Shown here one piece after another: positions 50,506 to 60,091 of a stretch of 64,000 bases of DNA. Both the position numbers and the translations under genes were made by a program. Below the pieces are notes generated by a model that saw only the letters and a list, made by a program, of their open reading frames with translations, did not search any database and was not told the origin of the DNA. The stretch is from an uncultured bacterium (GTDB taxonomy: Bacteria > Bacillota > Clostridia > Lachnospirales > Lachnospiraceae), in NCBI GenBank assembly GCA_947073545.1, contig CAMTMP010000013.1, positions 1 through 64,000 of the forward strand, read 5' to 3'. Each line of letters begins with the position of its first letter. The first letter of the stretch is position 1.

Positions 50506-52314
50506 ATGAGCAGAGAGAAAAAAAAGAAAAACGAACATTTTGACGCCTTTCTGGAGAAAGAGATTTTGACGGCGAACCGGTATGACGGGGGAGCGGAGGA
50601 AGCGGAAGGAGAACAGAAGGAGGGGCTTTGTTACGAGGACGCAGGGATTGACGGCAGGATTCTGCGGGCGGTGAAGGAGCTTGGATTCGAACATATGACG
50701 CCGATTCAGGAGCAGGCCATTCCACTCTTTATGACAGGGCGCGATATCATCGGGCAGGCCCAGACAGGAACCGGAAAGACGGCGGCTTTCGGCATTCCAA
50801 TCTTGCAGAAAATTGATCCGGAAAACCGTGGTTTACAAGCGGTGATTCTTTGCCCTACCAGAGAGCTTGCCATGCAGGCGGCGGATGAGCTGCGCAAGTT
50901 TGCCAAATATATGAACGGGATCAAGGTGCTTCCGGTTTATGGGGGACAGGAGATTTACAAGCAGATCAAAAACTTAAAGACCGGCGTGCAGATCGTGGTG
51001 GGAACGCCGGGACGTGTGATGGATCACATGCGCAGACATACGCTTAAGATGGATCAGGTGCATACGGTGGTTCTCGACGAGGCGGATGAGATGTTGAATA
51101 TGGGATTTCGGGAAGATATCGAAACGATTTTAAAGGGAATGCCAGAAGAGCGTCAGACGGGCCTTTTTTCCGCCACCATGCCAAAGCCGATTCTGGATAT
51201 CACGAAAACCTACCAGAAGGACGCGGCTTATATCAAAATGACGCCGAAGGAAGTTACGATACCCTTAATTAAACAGGCCTACTATCAGGTGCGCAAGCAG
51301 GACAAGGAGGAAGTGCTCTGCCGTCTGATCGACTATTATATGCCGGGACGCGCTCTGATCTTCTGCAACACCAAGCGGATGGTGGATGAGCTGACAGAGC
51401 ATTTGAAGGGGAGAGGCTATGAGGTAGAGGGGCTTCACGGAGATCTGACACAGGGGCAGAGGGACACCGTGATGAACCTGTTTAGAAGCGGAAAGACGAA
51501 TATTCTGATTGCCACCGATGTGGCGGCCAGAGGCATCGACGTGAGCGACGTGGAGGCGGTCTATAACTTTGACGTGCCCGATGACATCGAATACTATGTG
51601 CACCGCATCGGCAGAACCGGGCGCGCGGGCAAGACGGGAAGATCGTTCACGCTTGTGGTGGGCCGGGAGGCTTATAAGATCCGGGATATCGAGCGCATCT
51701 GTCATACGAAAATCAAAGAGCGCAAGGTGCCGGGCGCGGCGGATATTACCGCAAGAAAAGCGGAAAAGATATTGAAGGAAGTCACGGATGTAATCGAGAA
51801 CGAAGATATCAGCAGGGCGACGGAATATATACTTGACGCCGTGGCACTTGGACAGTACAGCGCGACGCAGATCGCGGCAGCGTTTATGAAAATGAAGCTG
51901 GGGGATGAGATCGAGGACATCCGCACGGAGAAGTTTTTCTTTGAGAAAAGACCGATCAAGGCCGGGCGAAGCGGACGGGGCGCCGACAGGAAGTTTGGCG
52001 TCGGAAAAGGCGGCAGAGAACGAAGCGGTTACGACAAAAAGCCCGGCGGCAGGAGCAGCGATAAAAATAAGAGCGGCTACGGCGTAAAAGGGGCCAAAGA
52101 CGGAGAAAAGAACAAAGGCATTTATGGCGATAAAAATAGCAGTCGAAACGAAAAGGGCGGATTTTCGTCTAAGGGAGAGAAGAACCGGGAGAAGAGCAGG
52201 TTTGCAGGCGGAAAGCCCAAGGACGTCAGGCGGGACGGCAGCGCGGTGTACAAAAGGGAGTCCGATTTTGAACCACGCTACGGCGGCCTGCGTATCAAAA
52301 CAAAATTTGATTAA
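50506..52314 (+). CDS. DEAD-box RNA helicase (CshA/DeaD type)
   Basis: 602 aa. All helicase motifs are present in order: MTPIQEQAIP, AQTGTGKT, PTRELA, TPGR, DEAD, SAT, ATDVAARGID and HRIGRTGR. A DbpA-like RNA-binding region follows (about 430-475), then a 115-residue basic tail rich in Gly, Lys, Arg and Ser. It remodels rRNA, mRNA or degradosome RNAs in the cytosol. GAGG precedes the ATG. The tail overlaps the convergent YgjP-like gene by 4 bp only if that gene ends at 52311, as I annotate it. Confidence 0.95.
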   Translation: MSREKKKKNEHFDAFLEKEILTANRYDGGAEEAEGEQKEGLCYEDAGIDGRILRAVKELGFEHMTPIQEQAIPLFMTGRDIIGQAQTGTGKTAAFGIPILQKIDPENRGLQAVILCPTRELAMQAADELRKFAKYMNGIKVLPVYGGQEIYKQIKNLKTGVQIVVGTPGRVMDHMRRHTLKMDQVHTVVLDEADEMLNMGFREDIETILKGMPEERQTGLFSATMPKPILDITKTYQKDAAYIKMTPKEVTIPLIKQAYYQVRKQDKEEVLCRLIDYYMPGRALIFCNTKRMVDELTEHLKGRGYEVEGLHGDLTQGQRDTVMNLFRSGKTNILIATDVAARGIDVSDVEAVYNFDVPDDIEYYVHRIGRTGRAGKTGRSFTLVVGREAYKIRDIERICHTKIKERKVPGAADITARKAEKILKEVTDVIENEDISRATEYILDAVALGQYSATQIAAAFMKMKLGDEIEDIRTEKFFFEKRPIKAGRSGRGADRKFGVGKGGRERSGYDKKPGGRSSDKNKSGYGVKGAKDGEKNKGIYGDKNSSRNEKGGFSSKGEKNREKSRFAGGKPKDVRRDGSAVYKRESDFEPRYGGLRIKTKFD

Positions 52315-52907
52315 AGGATAAGTTCCTGCCCGTGCTCTTTCAGCCACTTTCTGTGGGCGCGGTAGTCGGGACAGACGCTCTCCACCAGCGCCCAGAAGGC
52401 TTTCGAGTGGTTCATATGGGTCAGATGACACAGCTCGTGTACGACCACATAGTCAAGAACCGCGGGCGGCGCCAGCATAAGACGCCAGTTGAAGGATAGG
52501 GTGCCTCTTGCGCTGCAGCTTCCCCAGCGGGTTTTCTGGTCGCGGATGGTGATGCGCGTAAAGGTTCCGCCTGTGAGTGGGAGAAAATAAGAAACCCGTT
52601 TCGGGAAATATGCTTTAGCAGCTTCGATGCAGCGTTTCTCAAGGACTGCGCGCTGCGTGTCCGTCAGGGCGGATACGGGCCGGGTTTCGCTGTGTCTTAT
52701 GGCTTCCAGATAATGCGTGATGATCCAGTGCTGCTTCTCCGACAGGAGGCGGTTGATCTGCGCTTCGGAGGTGCCAAAGGGCAGCCGCAGGATGATTTTT
52801 CCTTCAGCCAGAATGCTGATTGCGCATGTCCGGCGGCGGCTGTAGATGACCTCGTAGGGCAGTTCATATAGTTTGCTTTGGTATTTGATGCGGTATATGT
52901 TTTCCAT
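52311..52907 (-). CDS. YgjP-like (M48/SprT-type) metallopeptidase
   Basis: 198 aa. The zinc motif is VVHELCHLTHMNHSKAFW (His-Glu-x2-His plus a later His). RWGSCSARGTLSFNWRL is the diagnostic YgjP/DUF45 segment. I chose ATG 52907, where the family fold begins (YRIKYQSKLYELPYEV). A TTG at 52949 that overlaps the fucosidase stop is an alternative; neither has a strong ribosome site. Its role in the family is unclear. It is the last gene of the minus-strand glycan locus but probably not part of its pathway. Confidence 0.85.
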   Translation of the reverse strand: MENIYRIKYQSKLYELPYEVIYSRRRTCAISILAEGKIILRLPFGTSEAQINRLLSEKQHWIITHYLEAIRHSETRPVSALTDTQRAVLEKRCIEAAKAYFPKRVSYFLPLTGGTFTRITIRDQKTRWGSCSARGTLSFNWRLMLAPPAVLDYVVVHELCHLTHMNHSKAFWALVESVCPDYRAHRKWLKEHGQELIL

Positions 52908-52945
52908 AGTGTAATTTAAATAGTATGAGCGGTGGTAACGACTGA

Positions 52946-54241
52946 TCAATGCAGTACGATCTTGACAACGGTATCAGCAGGATCGGGGAGGGGCTGTGTT
53001 TCGTTTGACTGTGAGGCGAGGCTGATAAAGGTGTAGTCAGGATAATTTTCCACAGCCCATCCGTTGGTAAGGACTTCGGCCTCGGCTCCGTTTGAGAGTA
53101 TCCGGGCATAACGGATATCCTGCGGCCGAATACCGGCAAGGGGAAGAGGCCCTACGGGCTGCTGCAGGACATGCAGATAAAGGATATTATCCCTGGCAGT
53201 GACCCTGCATCCGAAGGAGGAAACAGGGAGCGGGCTTTCCTTGCAGCCGTAAATGCTTTCCCCGTTGCATTGCATCCACCGGCCGATTTCCCGGAGTGAT
53301 TTCACAATTTCCGGCGCAATAGAGCCGTTGCCGTCCGGGCTGATATTTAACAGATAATTTCCGTTCTTTGAAACACAGTCCGTCAGCTGACGGATACAAG
53401 TCTGCGCATCTTTATAGGCATGGTCATCTGCCGTATATCCGAAACTGTTATTAAATGTCTGGCAGGCTTCCCAGCATACCGGATGGCCGGAGGGAGTCTT
53501 TAGTGAAAACGGAGGGATGATTTGTTCCGGCACCGCGAAGTCTCCGGCCCAGGGAGAAGGGGAATCCGTCAGCAGGCTTCCAAGACTTCCGCCGCTTGCT
53601 TCCAGACGGCTGTTTATGAGGATGTCCGGCTGGAGGGATTTGACCATATCCACCAGTTCTTGAGCCCGCCAGTCGGCGCCGGAATGTCCCTCATAGGAAA
53701 AATCGAACCAAAGCAAATCAATTTTTCCATAGTTGGTGCACAGTTCCTTTACTTGGGCGTGCATGTAGTTCAGGTAACGGTCAAAATGACACGGTTCGTT
53801 TTGGGCAGCGCTGCTGCCCCGCAGAGGATGGAAGGGATCGTGAAAGGCCGGATAGTCCGGATGGTGCCAGTCTACCAGAGAGTAGTACAGCCCTACCCCG
53901 AGCCCCTCTGCCCGGAAGGCATCCACAAATTCCCGTACCAAATCCCGTCCGGCAGGGGTATTGACTGATTTATAATCGGTATAGGCGGAGTCAAACAGGC
54001 AGAATCCCTCATGGTGTTTTGCGGTCAGTACAGCGTATTTCATACCGGCCTGTTTTGCCATATGAGCATAAAAGGCCGGATCATAATGAGCAGGAGAAAA
54101 TGTTTCGAAGTATTCGTTGTATTTTTCAGGGGATATCTGTTGGATGCTTGCATGCCATTCTCCTTTGGCGGCCACAGAATAAAGGCCGAAGTGGATAAAC
54201 ATGCCAAATCTTGCATCGGTAAACCATCTTTTATCAACCAT
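52946..54241 (-). CDS. GH29 alpha-L-fucosidase
   Basis: 431 aa. The N-terminus RWFTDARFGMFIHFGLYS and YAVLTAKHHEGFCLFDS are GH29 landmarks; LLWFDFSYEG holds the nucleophile aspartate. Retaining hydrolase of alpha-linked fucose from host glycans or milk/mucin oligosaccharides. There is no signal peptide, so it acts inside the cell on imported oligosaccharides, consistent with the ABC transporter nearby. It lacks long accessory domains. GAGAGG precedes the start. A MITE-like element separates it from the next gene upstream. Confidence 0.92.
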   Translation of the reverse strand: MVDKRWFTDARFGMFIHFGLYSVAAKGEWHASIQQISPEKYNEYFETFSPAHYDPAFYAHMAKQAGMKYAVLTAKHHEGFCLFDSAYTDYKSVNTPAGRDLVREFVDAFRAEGLGVGLYYSLVDWHHPDYPAFHDPFHPLRGSSAAQNEPCHFDRYLNYMHAQVKELCTNYGKIDLLWFDFSYEGHSGADWRAQELVDMVKSLQPDILINSRLEASGGSLGSLLTDSPSPWAGDFAVPEQIIPPFSLKTPSGHPVCWEACQTFNNSFGYTADDHAYKDAQTCIRQLTDCVSKNGNYLLNISPDGNGSIAPEIVKSLREIGRWMQCNGESIYGCKESPLPVSSFGCRVTARDNILYLHVLQQPVGPLPLAGIRPQDIRYARILSNGAEAEVLTNGWAVENYPDYTFISLASQSNETQPLPDPADTVVKIVLH

Positions 54242-54270
54242 TTTAATTACCTCTCTTTATCTATCTTGTT

Positions 54271-54435
54271 CTAGTACAGCAAATATTAAATAACTGACAT
54301 CTTGACTTGTCTGATTGTTCATCTGCGGCGTTGTCATCAGTCGACGTAGCCACCGCTACGCCTCCTTCTTCCGCCTTGCATATGAAGCAATCATCCAGCG
54401 TCAATATATCAGAAATTAATTATTCGCTGTACTAG
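54271..54435. mobile_element. MITE-like palindromic element
   Basis: Terminal inverted repeats CTAGTACAGC... (54271-54297 and 54409-54435) match at 22 of 27 positions, the outer 10 perfectly. Between them is a short internal hairpin CGTAGC/GCTACG and no gene. The right arm forms the last eight codons and stop of the hydrolase gene at 54409-55983. No clear target duplication. I recall similar small repeats in Lachnospiraceae, but this was not checked. Confidence 0.55.
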
Positions 54436-55983
54436 CAGTGTCAGAAGATGACTTTTGGCTTGTGTCAGTTTGGTTCCTTCTCTTGTATAATCACGGAAGC
54501 TGGTACATATGTTTCGGATGATGCGGTCGGTTTCTTCAGGGGCAGTGTCAATGGCCTGCATCAGAAGTTCATAGTCTTCCGCACCGGCTCTCTGGGCTTC
54601 AAACCGCATACTGCGAAGTGGGCCGTCTTTGCCCGGGTATACGATATGGGCATCTCCGGCAGGCAGCAGCGCGCCTTTATGGGGACAGCATGCGCTGTGC
54701 CATATATCGCTGCCGATATAGTAGTTGAATCCCCAGTGCAGGAATCCGGAAAGGCGGTAGAGCGCTCCCATCCACAATACGGCGCGGCTGGCAGTAAGGG
54801 GAAGATCCATACTGCGGTTCATAATGGGTCCGGCAGGGAAAGCACAGGTATAAAACCACATAGTCTCCCCGGCGGCCTGAAGTTTGTCGTACTCGGAACG
54901 CCATTTTTCATAGGTGTCCTGTTTGGGAACCCAGATATCAATACCGCCTCCCAGATTGGTGGTTTCTACGGCATCTATGATGGGGATACCGGGCAGGAAT
55001 TTACGGAAGATACCGGCGAGAATCCGATAGGTACTGTCATTATGTGTCTGGGGTTCGTCCGCGAGAGCCTGTGCCATACAATCCTGCCAGTTGTTTCTTT
55101 TGACAATTTCTGCCCACTGGGTCAGATAAAGGCGAAGCTGCAGATAACCTTCCGTCGTTGTTATGCCAAGGGACTGATTCCAGATGGGATAATATTCCTG
55201 TTCGTCCCATTCATGCCAGTGGGCGATATGTCCGCCGCAGAGCCATAAAGCCCCTTCTCTTTTCGCAATCTGTCCTGCTTGTTCGGCCATGGAGAAATCA
55301 AATCCCGTAAGGACGCCGTTTTCGAACACCGCCTCACCAGACGGGAGCAGAATATGAGTGCAGCGCATATCGATCTGAGCCTTTACGTAGCGGGCAAATA
55401 AATTCCAATACGTAGCGCTGCCTTTCTCCACATGGTGCTGTGTGGCGAGTCCGTCATAATCAAAAAAGTTCAGCATGCCAAGACGGGAAGCGGACAGAGG
55501 CGGCACCAGAGCGGAGCTGACCTCGCACGTCAGCGGAATTTTTGTTTCCAGACTGCCTTCCAGAACAGATAATTCCCCCGTATAAGTGCCGGGGACAACA
55601 CAGTCTTTTGCCTCAATACAAAGATAAACGGCGAGCCGTCCGTCTTCTTCGGGGGCGTCTTCAAAGGGGCACAAAGCATCGTAGACTTCAAAGGGCGCTT
55701 TTCTTGTGACAAAATCTTTGCACCGCTCATAATCGGTGGTAGTCATCAGCTTGCTGTCGGTATTTTCGTTTACGCCTACAGGAAGCAGGCGGAAAAACCG
55801 GATATCCAGATCGGTTTCCTGATGCCAGCTAAACTGCAGGCGCAGTGGAGCGGCCGGGGTTTCTCCCAAAATCTGAGCGCCGGTGTGGCCGCCGCGGGGG
55901 ATGCGAAGCCGGACGGCTCTTGTTTCATTATGGGCGGAATCCGGATAGATCCAGTCGGTATCGGTAAAAACAGAATATTTCAT
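54409..55983 (-). CDS. DUF4091/GH123-like glycoside hydrolase
   Basis: 524 aa. The N-terminal beta-sandwich (about 1-155) is followed by a TIM-barrel-like domain. LADEPQTHNDSTY has the neighbouring Asp-Glu pair used by GH123 beta-N-acetylgalactosaminidases. The C-terminal MRFEAQRAGAEDYELL is a DUF4091 landmark. No signal peptide, so action is likely on imported saccharides. Start ATG 55983 follows AAGGAG; the frame to 56223 is only the overlap with the kinase gene. The last codons and stop come from the MITE-like element. Substrate by analogy: GalNAc-containing glycans. Confidence 0.8.
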   Translation of the reverse strand: MKYSVFTDTDWIYPDSAHNETRAVRLRIPRGGHTGAQILGETPAAPLRLQFSWHQETDLDIRFFRLLPVGVNENTDSKLMTTTDYERCKDFVTRKAPFEVYDALCPFEDAPEEDGRLAVYLCIEAKDCVVPGTYTGELSVLEGSLETKIPLTCEVSSALVPPLSASRLGMLNFFDYDGLATQHHVEKGSATYWNLFARYVKAQIDMRCTHILLPSGEAVFENGVLTGFDFSMAEQAGQIAKREGALWLCGGHIAHWHEWDEQEYYPIWNQSLGITTTEGYLQLRLYLTQWAEIVKRNNWQDCMAQALADEPQTHNDSTYRILAGIFRKFLPGIPIIDAVETTNLGGGIDIWVPKQDTYEKWRSEYDKLQAAGETMWFYTCAFPAGPIMNRSMDLPLTASRAVLWMGALYRLSGFLHWGFNYYIGSDIWHSACCPHKGALLPAGDAHIVYPGKDGPLRSMRFEAQRAGAEDYELLMQAIDTAPEETDRIIRNICTSFRDYTREGTKLTQAKSHLLTLLVQRIINF

Positions 55984-55987
55984 ATCG

Positions 55988-57790
55988 TTAGTCTCCTTTC
56001 TGTGATGCGGTTTCCATAGCGGGAATCCGTATCGTGACGACGGTGCCCTTTTGGGGCGTGCTTTCGCAGGACAGCCCGTAAGGTGCACCATAGGCGATAT
56101 GCAACCGGTCGCAGATATTGCGGATGCCGTAGCTTCCGGAGGTCTGCGTGACGGTTCCGGCCGTGGCCGGGCAGAAGTGGGTCTGTAGTGTCTCTTCGTC
56201 CATGCCGACGCCGTCGTCTTCAATGGTAATGGTTATCGTGCCGCGGTCGCGTTTGGCGCATACATGCAGAGAACCGCATTTGGAAGGTTTTTCAAAAATG
56301 CCGTGCATGATGGCGTTTTCAATGAGCGGCTGGAGTATGATTTTGATGATTTCGCAATGAGCGGCCGATTCATCTAAGTGCCAGCTGGCCTGTATGCGGT
56401 CTTCAAACCGCATATTCTGGATGTCTACATAGAGCTGTGCGTGTTTCATCTCGGAAGACAGCGCAATCCGTTCGCTGCCGCCGCTTAAGGAAAGGCGGTA
56501 AAACTGCCCCAGGGACTTTACCATACGGCTGATCTGGGGTACGCTGTGGGAGATGGCGGTACAGTTGATCAAATCCAGCGAGTTATAGAGAAAATGGGGA
56601 TTGATCTGCGCCTGCAGCGCTTTTAGCTCCAAATCTTTAATTTGCTGTCCGTAAATCATCTTTTCTTCCATCAGATGGTCGATGCGGTCCATCATCTGGT
56701 TAAAGCTGCTCATCAGCTGGGATACCTCATCGCTGCCGGAAGGTTCGGGCCGGATTTGCACGTTGCCCTCCTGCACAGCCTGCATGGTCCGGGTCAGGAG
56801 AGAGATCCTGTTCAGCGTGGAACGACTGATGGCAATGGCAAGCAGATATGCGACAGCGCTGACCAGTATGACTGCAATCAGCATCTTGGAACGCAGTTCA
56901 TGGCTTAAGCGGAACACGTCATCAAAAGGAAGGACAGCGGCCATGCACCAGTCGGAGTGGGAGAGGGAACTGCATTGCACATAGTAGCGTTTCCCTCCTG
57001 CCTGAATGGATTCCCACGTACCGGTGTCGGAGGCAGGGAGTTCTTCCACAATGGCGGATAATGTGTCGGCATGGGGGCTGCTGGAGGAATGATAAAGAAT
57101 TTCTTTTTCCGTTAAAAGCAGCAGGATGCCGTTTTCCGTGATGGAAGTGCTCTCGGCAAGCTGTATAATGCGCGAGGCATCCGCATCCGCTCTAAGTACG
57201 GCAAGGGGTTCTGTGATATTGCGCGGGTTGTAAATGACCTGCATGGAGGAAAACCAGGACTTTTCGCCGGGAGGCTGGTCGTTGAAGTCCGCCGGAGCAA
57301 ACCACATTCTTTCGTTCTGTCCGGAGAGTTTCTGGTACCATTCGTATGCCGATGCATCGCGCAGCTGGGTAATATTTCCCTGACGGTAGAGATAGCCGCT
57401 GTCGGCATAAAGGCGGATACGCTCTATGCCGGATAGATTGCACAGATGTTCAAAGGTCAGGGCAAGTTTGTCAGAATCTTCCAGCCGCCGGATATAGCTA
57501 TAGTCTTTGGGGTCGTTGGAAGCCATCTGGTATACGAGAGGGTCCATGACAAGGATATCAAGCACCGCATCCAGCCGGCCAAGCGCTTTCTGCATGGAAC
57601 TGACGGTATCATCAAAGGCATTCTGGGCCGCGATAAAAGTCTGCTCCTGCACGACGTTACGCACGCGCTGGTAAGCGTACAGGGTAAAAATGCCAAGAGG
57701 AAGCACGACCAGAAGAAAATAGGTACAAAAAAGTTTGTTTTTAAGACTTTTCGGAAAAAATCGGTTTAACCATCCGGTCTTAGGTTTCAT
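55988..57790 (-). CDS. YesM-type sensor histidine kinase
   Basis: 600 aa. First membrane helix about 17-38, extracellular Cache-like sensor (about 40-290), second helix about 295-315, HAMP, then the His_kinase domain with QINPHFLYNSLDLI (phosphoryl His in PHFLYN). The ATPase end has NAIMHG, DDGVGMDEE and GSYGIRNICDRL. It probably senses the solute-binding protein or a sugar outside. It overlaps the response-regulator gene by 11 bp. Its stop is 4 bp from the hydrolase start, so the glycan locus is one operon up to that point. Confidence 0.93.
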   Translation of the reverse strand: MKPKTGWLNRFFPKSLKNKLFCTYFLLVVLPLGIFTLYAYQRVRNVVQEQTFIAAQNAFDDTVSSMQKALGRLDAVLDILVMDPLVYQMASNDPKDYSYIRRLEDSDKLALTFEHLCNLSGIERIRLYADSGYLYRQGNITQLRDASAYEWYQKLSGQNERMWFAPADFNDQPPGEKSWFSSMQVIYNPRNITEPLAVLRADADASRIIQLAESTSITENGILLLLTEKEILYHSSSSPHADTLSAIVEELPASDTGTWESIQAGGKRYYVQCSSLSHSDWCMAAVLPFDDVFRLSHELRSKMLIAVILVSAVAYLLAIAISRSTLNRISLLTRTMQAVQEGNVQIRPEPSGSDEVSQLMSSFNQMMDRIDHLMEEKMIYGQQIKDLELKALQAQINPHFLYNSLDLINCTAISHSVPQISRMVKSLGQFYRLSLSGGSERIALSSEMKHAQLYVDIQNMRFEDRIQASWHLDESAAHCEIIKIILQPLIENAIMHGIFEKPSKCGSLHVCAKRDRGTITITIEDDGVGMDEETLQTHFCPATAGTVTQTSGSYGIRNICDRLHIAYGAPYGLSCESTPQKGTVVTIRIPAMETASQKGD

Positions 57791-58895
57791 AGCGGTGTCT
57801 CTCCCTGTATTCTTTGGGTGAAAGCCCGGTTTCGCGGGTAAAAAGTCTGGTAAAATATTTTCCGTCGGCGTAACCTACATTGCGGCCTATCTCGTATAGT
57901 TTCTGGGAGGAGTCTGCGAGCAGTTCCTTGGCATGAAGGATACGCAGCTGCGTAAGCCTCTGGTTGATGGTTTTTCCACAGCTTTTTTTGTAGGCAGCAC
58001 ACAGATACGTATTGGTAAATCCAAGGTCGTGGGCCGCGTCTTGTACCGTGAGTCCGGAATTGCGGTAATGCTGTTCCAGATAACGGTCCACACGGGAGAC
58101 AATGTCCATATCCCCGCACTGGAAAGAGGCAAAATAGGTCTTTGAGATCGACAGGAGGGTATCCCACAACTGAGACAGCGTTTCCTGTTGGGAGGCTGTA
58201 TATAAATAGTAATCGGCATTCCGGATCATGGAGGATATATTAGAATTTTCTGCCGCTGTCAGGAACAAATGTACAATCTGACGGTAAAAATGACGCAGGT
58301 AAGACGGGTCGGTGCCTTCGTACTGCTGGATCTCCCGGTGGAGCCTGCGCAGTGCATTTTCCGTATCGGCCTCCTTTCTGTGACGGATCATATCGGCTAT
58401 GGAATCAAGCTGGTCCTGATTGATCTGGAAGATTCGGCTGTTGAGTGGAGTATCTGTCCCTTGGCTGCCGTGAAAGAACAACAGGCGTTCGCTGTCGGGA
58501 TTGTTCTCCATATGCAGCTTTTCCAATTCTTTTACGACTTCCGTAAGGACTTCTTCCATTTCCTCCAGATCGATTGGCTTTTCCACGTAGCTGGCGGCTT
58601 TCAGCCGGATGGCGCTTTTCAGATATTCCTTGTCGGAATATCCGCTCAGAAAGATGAACTGGCATTGTGGACAGAAATTACGGATTTCACCGGCCATTTC
58701 CAGTCCGTTCATCCGGGGCATTTTTACATCGATGATAATAATATCCGGTCTGTATAAACGGGCTTGTTCTATTGCCTCCAGGCCGTCTGATGCCTGAACA
58801 ATCCGGGCGACTTTCAGACTTTCCCATGGCAGGTGTTCTTTTAGCACTTTTCTGGGCATGGTCTCATCATCTACAATTAATACCGTATAATTCAT
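57780..58895 (-). CDS. YesN-type response regulator with AraC DNA-binding domain
   Basis: 371 aa. Receiver domain 1-120 with phosphoryl Asp in IIIIDVKMPRMNGLEM and Lys in YVEKPIDL. A helical linker follows, then a C-terminal AraC helix-turn-helix pair (INQRLTQLRILHAKELL, EIGRNVGYADGKYFTRLF, GLSPKEYRERH). It should activate the transporter and hydrolase genes when phosphorylated by the adjacent kinase. I chose ATG 58895 after GGGAGG; the longer frame to 58961 has no ribosome site. Confidence 0.93.
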   Translation of the reverse strand: MNYTVLIVDDETMPRKVLKEHLPWESLKVARIVQASDGLEAIEQARLYRPDIIIIDVKMPRMNGLEMAGEIRNFCPQCQFIFLSGYSDKEYLKSAIRLKAASYVEKPIDLEEMEEVLTEVVKELEKLHMENNPDSERLLFFHGSQGTDTPLNSRIFQINQDQLDSIADMIRHRKEADTENALRRLHREIQQYEGTDPSYLRHFYRQIVHLFLTAAENSNISSMIRNADYYLYTASQQETLSQLWDTLLSISKTYFASFQCGDMDIVSRVDRYLEQHYRNSGLTVQDAAHDLGFTNTYLCAAYKKSCGKTINQRLTQLRILHAKELLADSSQKLYEIGRNVGYADGKYFTRLFTRETGLSPKEYRERHRYET

Positions 58896-58932
58896 ACAAC
58901 ATCCTCCCGCCTTTAACCATCCTCTTATGTTA

Positions 58933-58961
58933 ATAATATACAATGGAGATGGAATTTTCAA
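58933..58961 (-). promoter_or_regulatory. Promoter of the regulator-kinase-hydrolase unit
   Basis: On the minus strand TTGAAA, 17 bp, TATTAT, about 38 bp before ATG 58895. Divergent from the transporter genes, with 237 bp between the two starts. Confidence 0.6.
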
Positions 58962-59132
58962 TTCAAATTGGGTAGATTGACTGGCAAAATGACAAGTAAC
59001 ATAATTCTGTACCCCCTTTCATAAATTAGTCCCGTTGTATATGCCCAAAGGCTTTTGATAAGATAAAGTAGTCAGGAGAACAGGGGGAGTGTTCAAATAA
59101 AATTTACAGGAAAGAGGGAGGGAGATACATAC

Positions 59133-60059
59133 ATGTATAGCGGGAAACATCCATTTTTGCATGACCTGCATAAAAACCGTACGAAGTGGCTGATGCTGGT
59201 TCCGGCGGCAGTGGTGGTGATTCTTATGTGTTATATTCCCATGGCCGGTATTGTTCTGGCATTTAAGGAGTATAACTACCATGACGGAATATTCGGAAGT
59301 CCGTGGGCGGGGTTTGAGAATTTTAAATATTTTTTCAAGTCCGGAAAGGCCTGGCTTACGACAAGAAATACGGTTCTTTATAATCTCGTGTTTCTGTGCA
59401 TCAATACTTTTTTGCAGATTACTTGTGCGATTATGCTGAGTGAACTGGCCGGAAAGAAGTTCAAGAGGGTGACGCAGTCGGTAATGTTTCTTCCCTACTT
59501 CATTTCCTGGGTAGTAGTCGGCGCGTTTATTTATAACCTTTTTAATTATGAGTTCGGTGCAGTGAACACATTCCTTAAGGGCATTGGGGCGCAGCCCATA
59601 GACGTCTATTCCAACAAGAGGGCGTGGCCGGTGATTCTGGTGATTGTAAGCGCGTTTAAAAACGTGGGCTACGGTACGGTCATGTATCTGGCAAGTATCG
59701 TGAATATCGACGGGGAAATGTATGAGGCCGCCGATTTGGACGGCGCAACAATGTGGCAGAAGATACGTTACATTACCTTGCCGTGCATCCGGCCTACGGT
59801 GGTCATCCTGTTCCTGCTTGCCATTGGCACGGTTTTAAAAGGCGATTTCCAGATGTTCTGGCAGGTGACGGGCAATAATCCGATGGTGCTTGATGTGACG
59901 GACGTAATTGATACTTATGTGACACGTTCTCTCCTGACGCTGCAGGAGTTCGGCATGACGAGCGCAGCAGGACTGTATCAGTCCGGAATTTCTTTTATCC
60001 TGGTATTGATTGCCAATCATATAGTCAAGAAGGTAGAACCGGATTACGCGCTGTTCTGA
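59133..60059 (+). CDS. Sugar ABC transporter permease (LplB/YtcP class)
   Basis: 308 aa, six hydrophobic segments. The coupling loop EAA motif is EMYEAADLDGATMWQKIRYI. N-terminal KTKWLMLV-like start and VLAFKEYNY are typical of the LplB branch of CUT1 sugar importers. It forms the membrane pair with the next gene. The operon has no ATPase; such systems use a shared MsmX-type ATPase elsewhere. AGGGAGGG precedes the start. It likely imports oligosaccharides that the fucosidase and DUF4091/GH123-like enzyme then cut. Confidence 0.92.
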   Translation: MYSGKHPFLHDLHKNRTKWLMLVPAAVVVILMCYIPMAGIVLAFKEYNYHDGIFGSPWAGFENFKYFFKSGKAWLTTRNTVLYNLVFLCINTFLQITCAIMLSELAGKKFKRVTQSVMFLPYFISWVVVGAFIYNLFNYEFGAVNTFLKGIGAQPIDVYSNKRAWPVILVIVSAFKNVGYGTVMYLASIVNIDGEMYEAADLDGATMWQKIRYITLPCIRPTVVILFLLAIGTVLKGDFQMFWQVTGNNPMVLDVTDVIDTYVTRSLLTLQEFGMTSAAGLYQSGISFILVLIANHIVKKVEPDYALF

Positions 60060-60091
60060 CGGCACGGGTGGGATGAAAGGAGGAGTTTTCC

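Noticed and set aside
55984..56223. 80-residue N-terminal extension of the DUF4091 hydrolase
   Set aside because: It is Pro/Arg-rich out-of-frame sequence of the overlapping kinase gene, while AAGGAG precedes ATG 55983.
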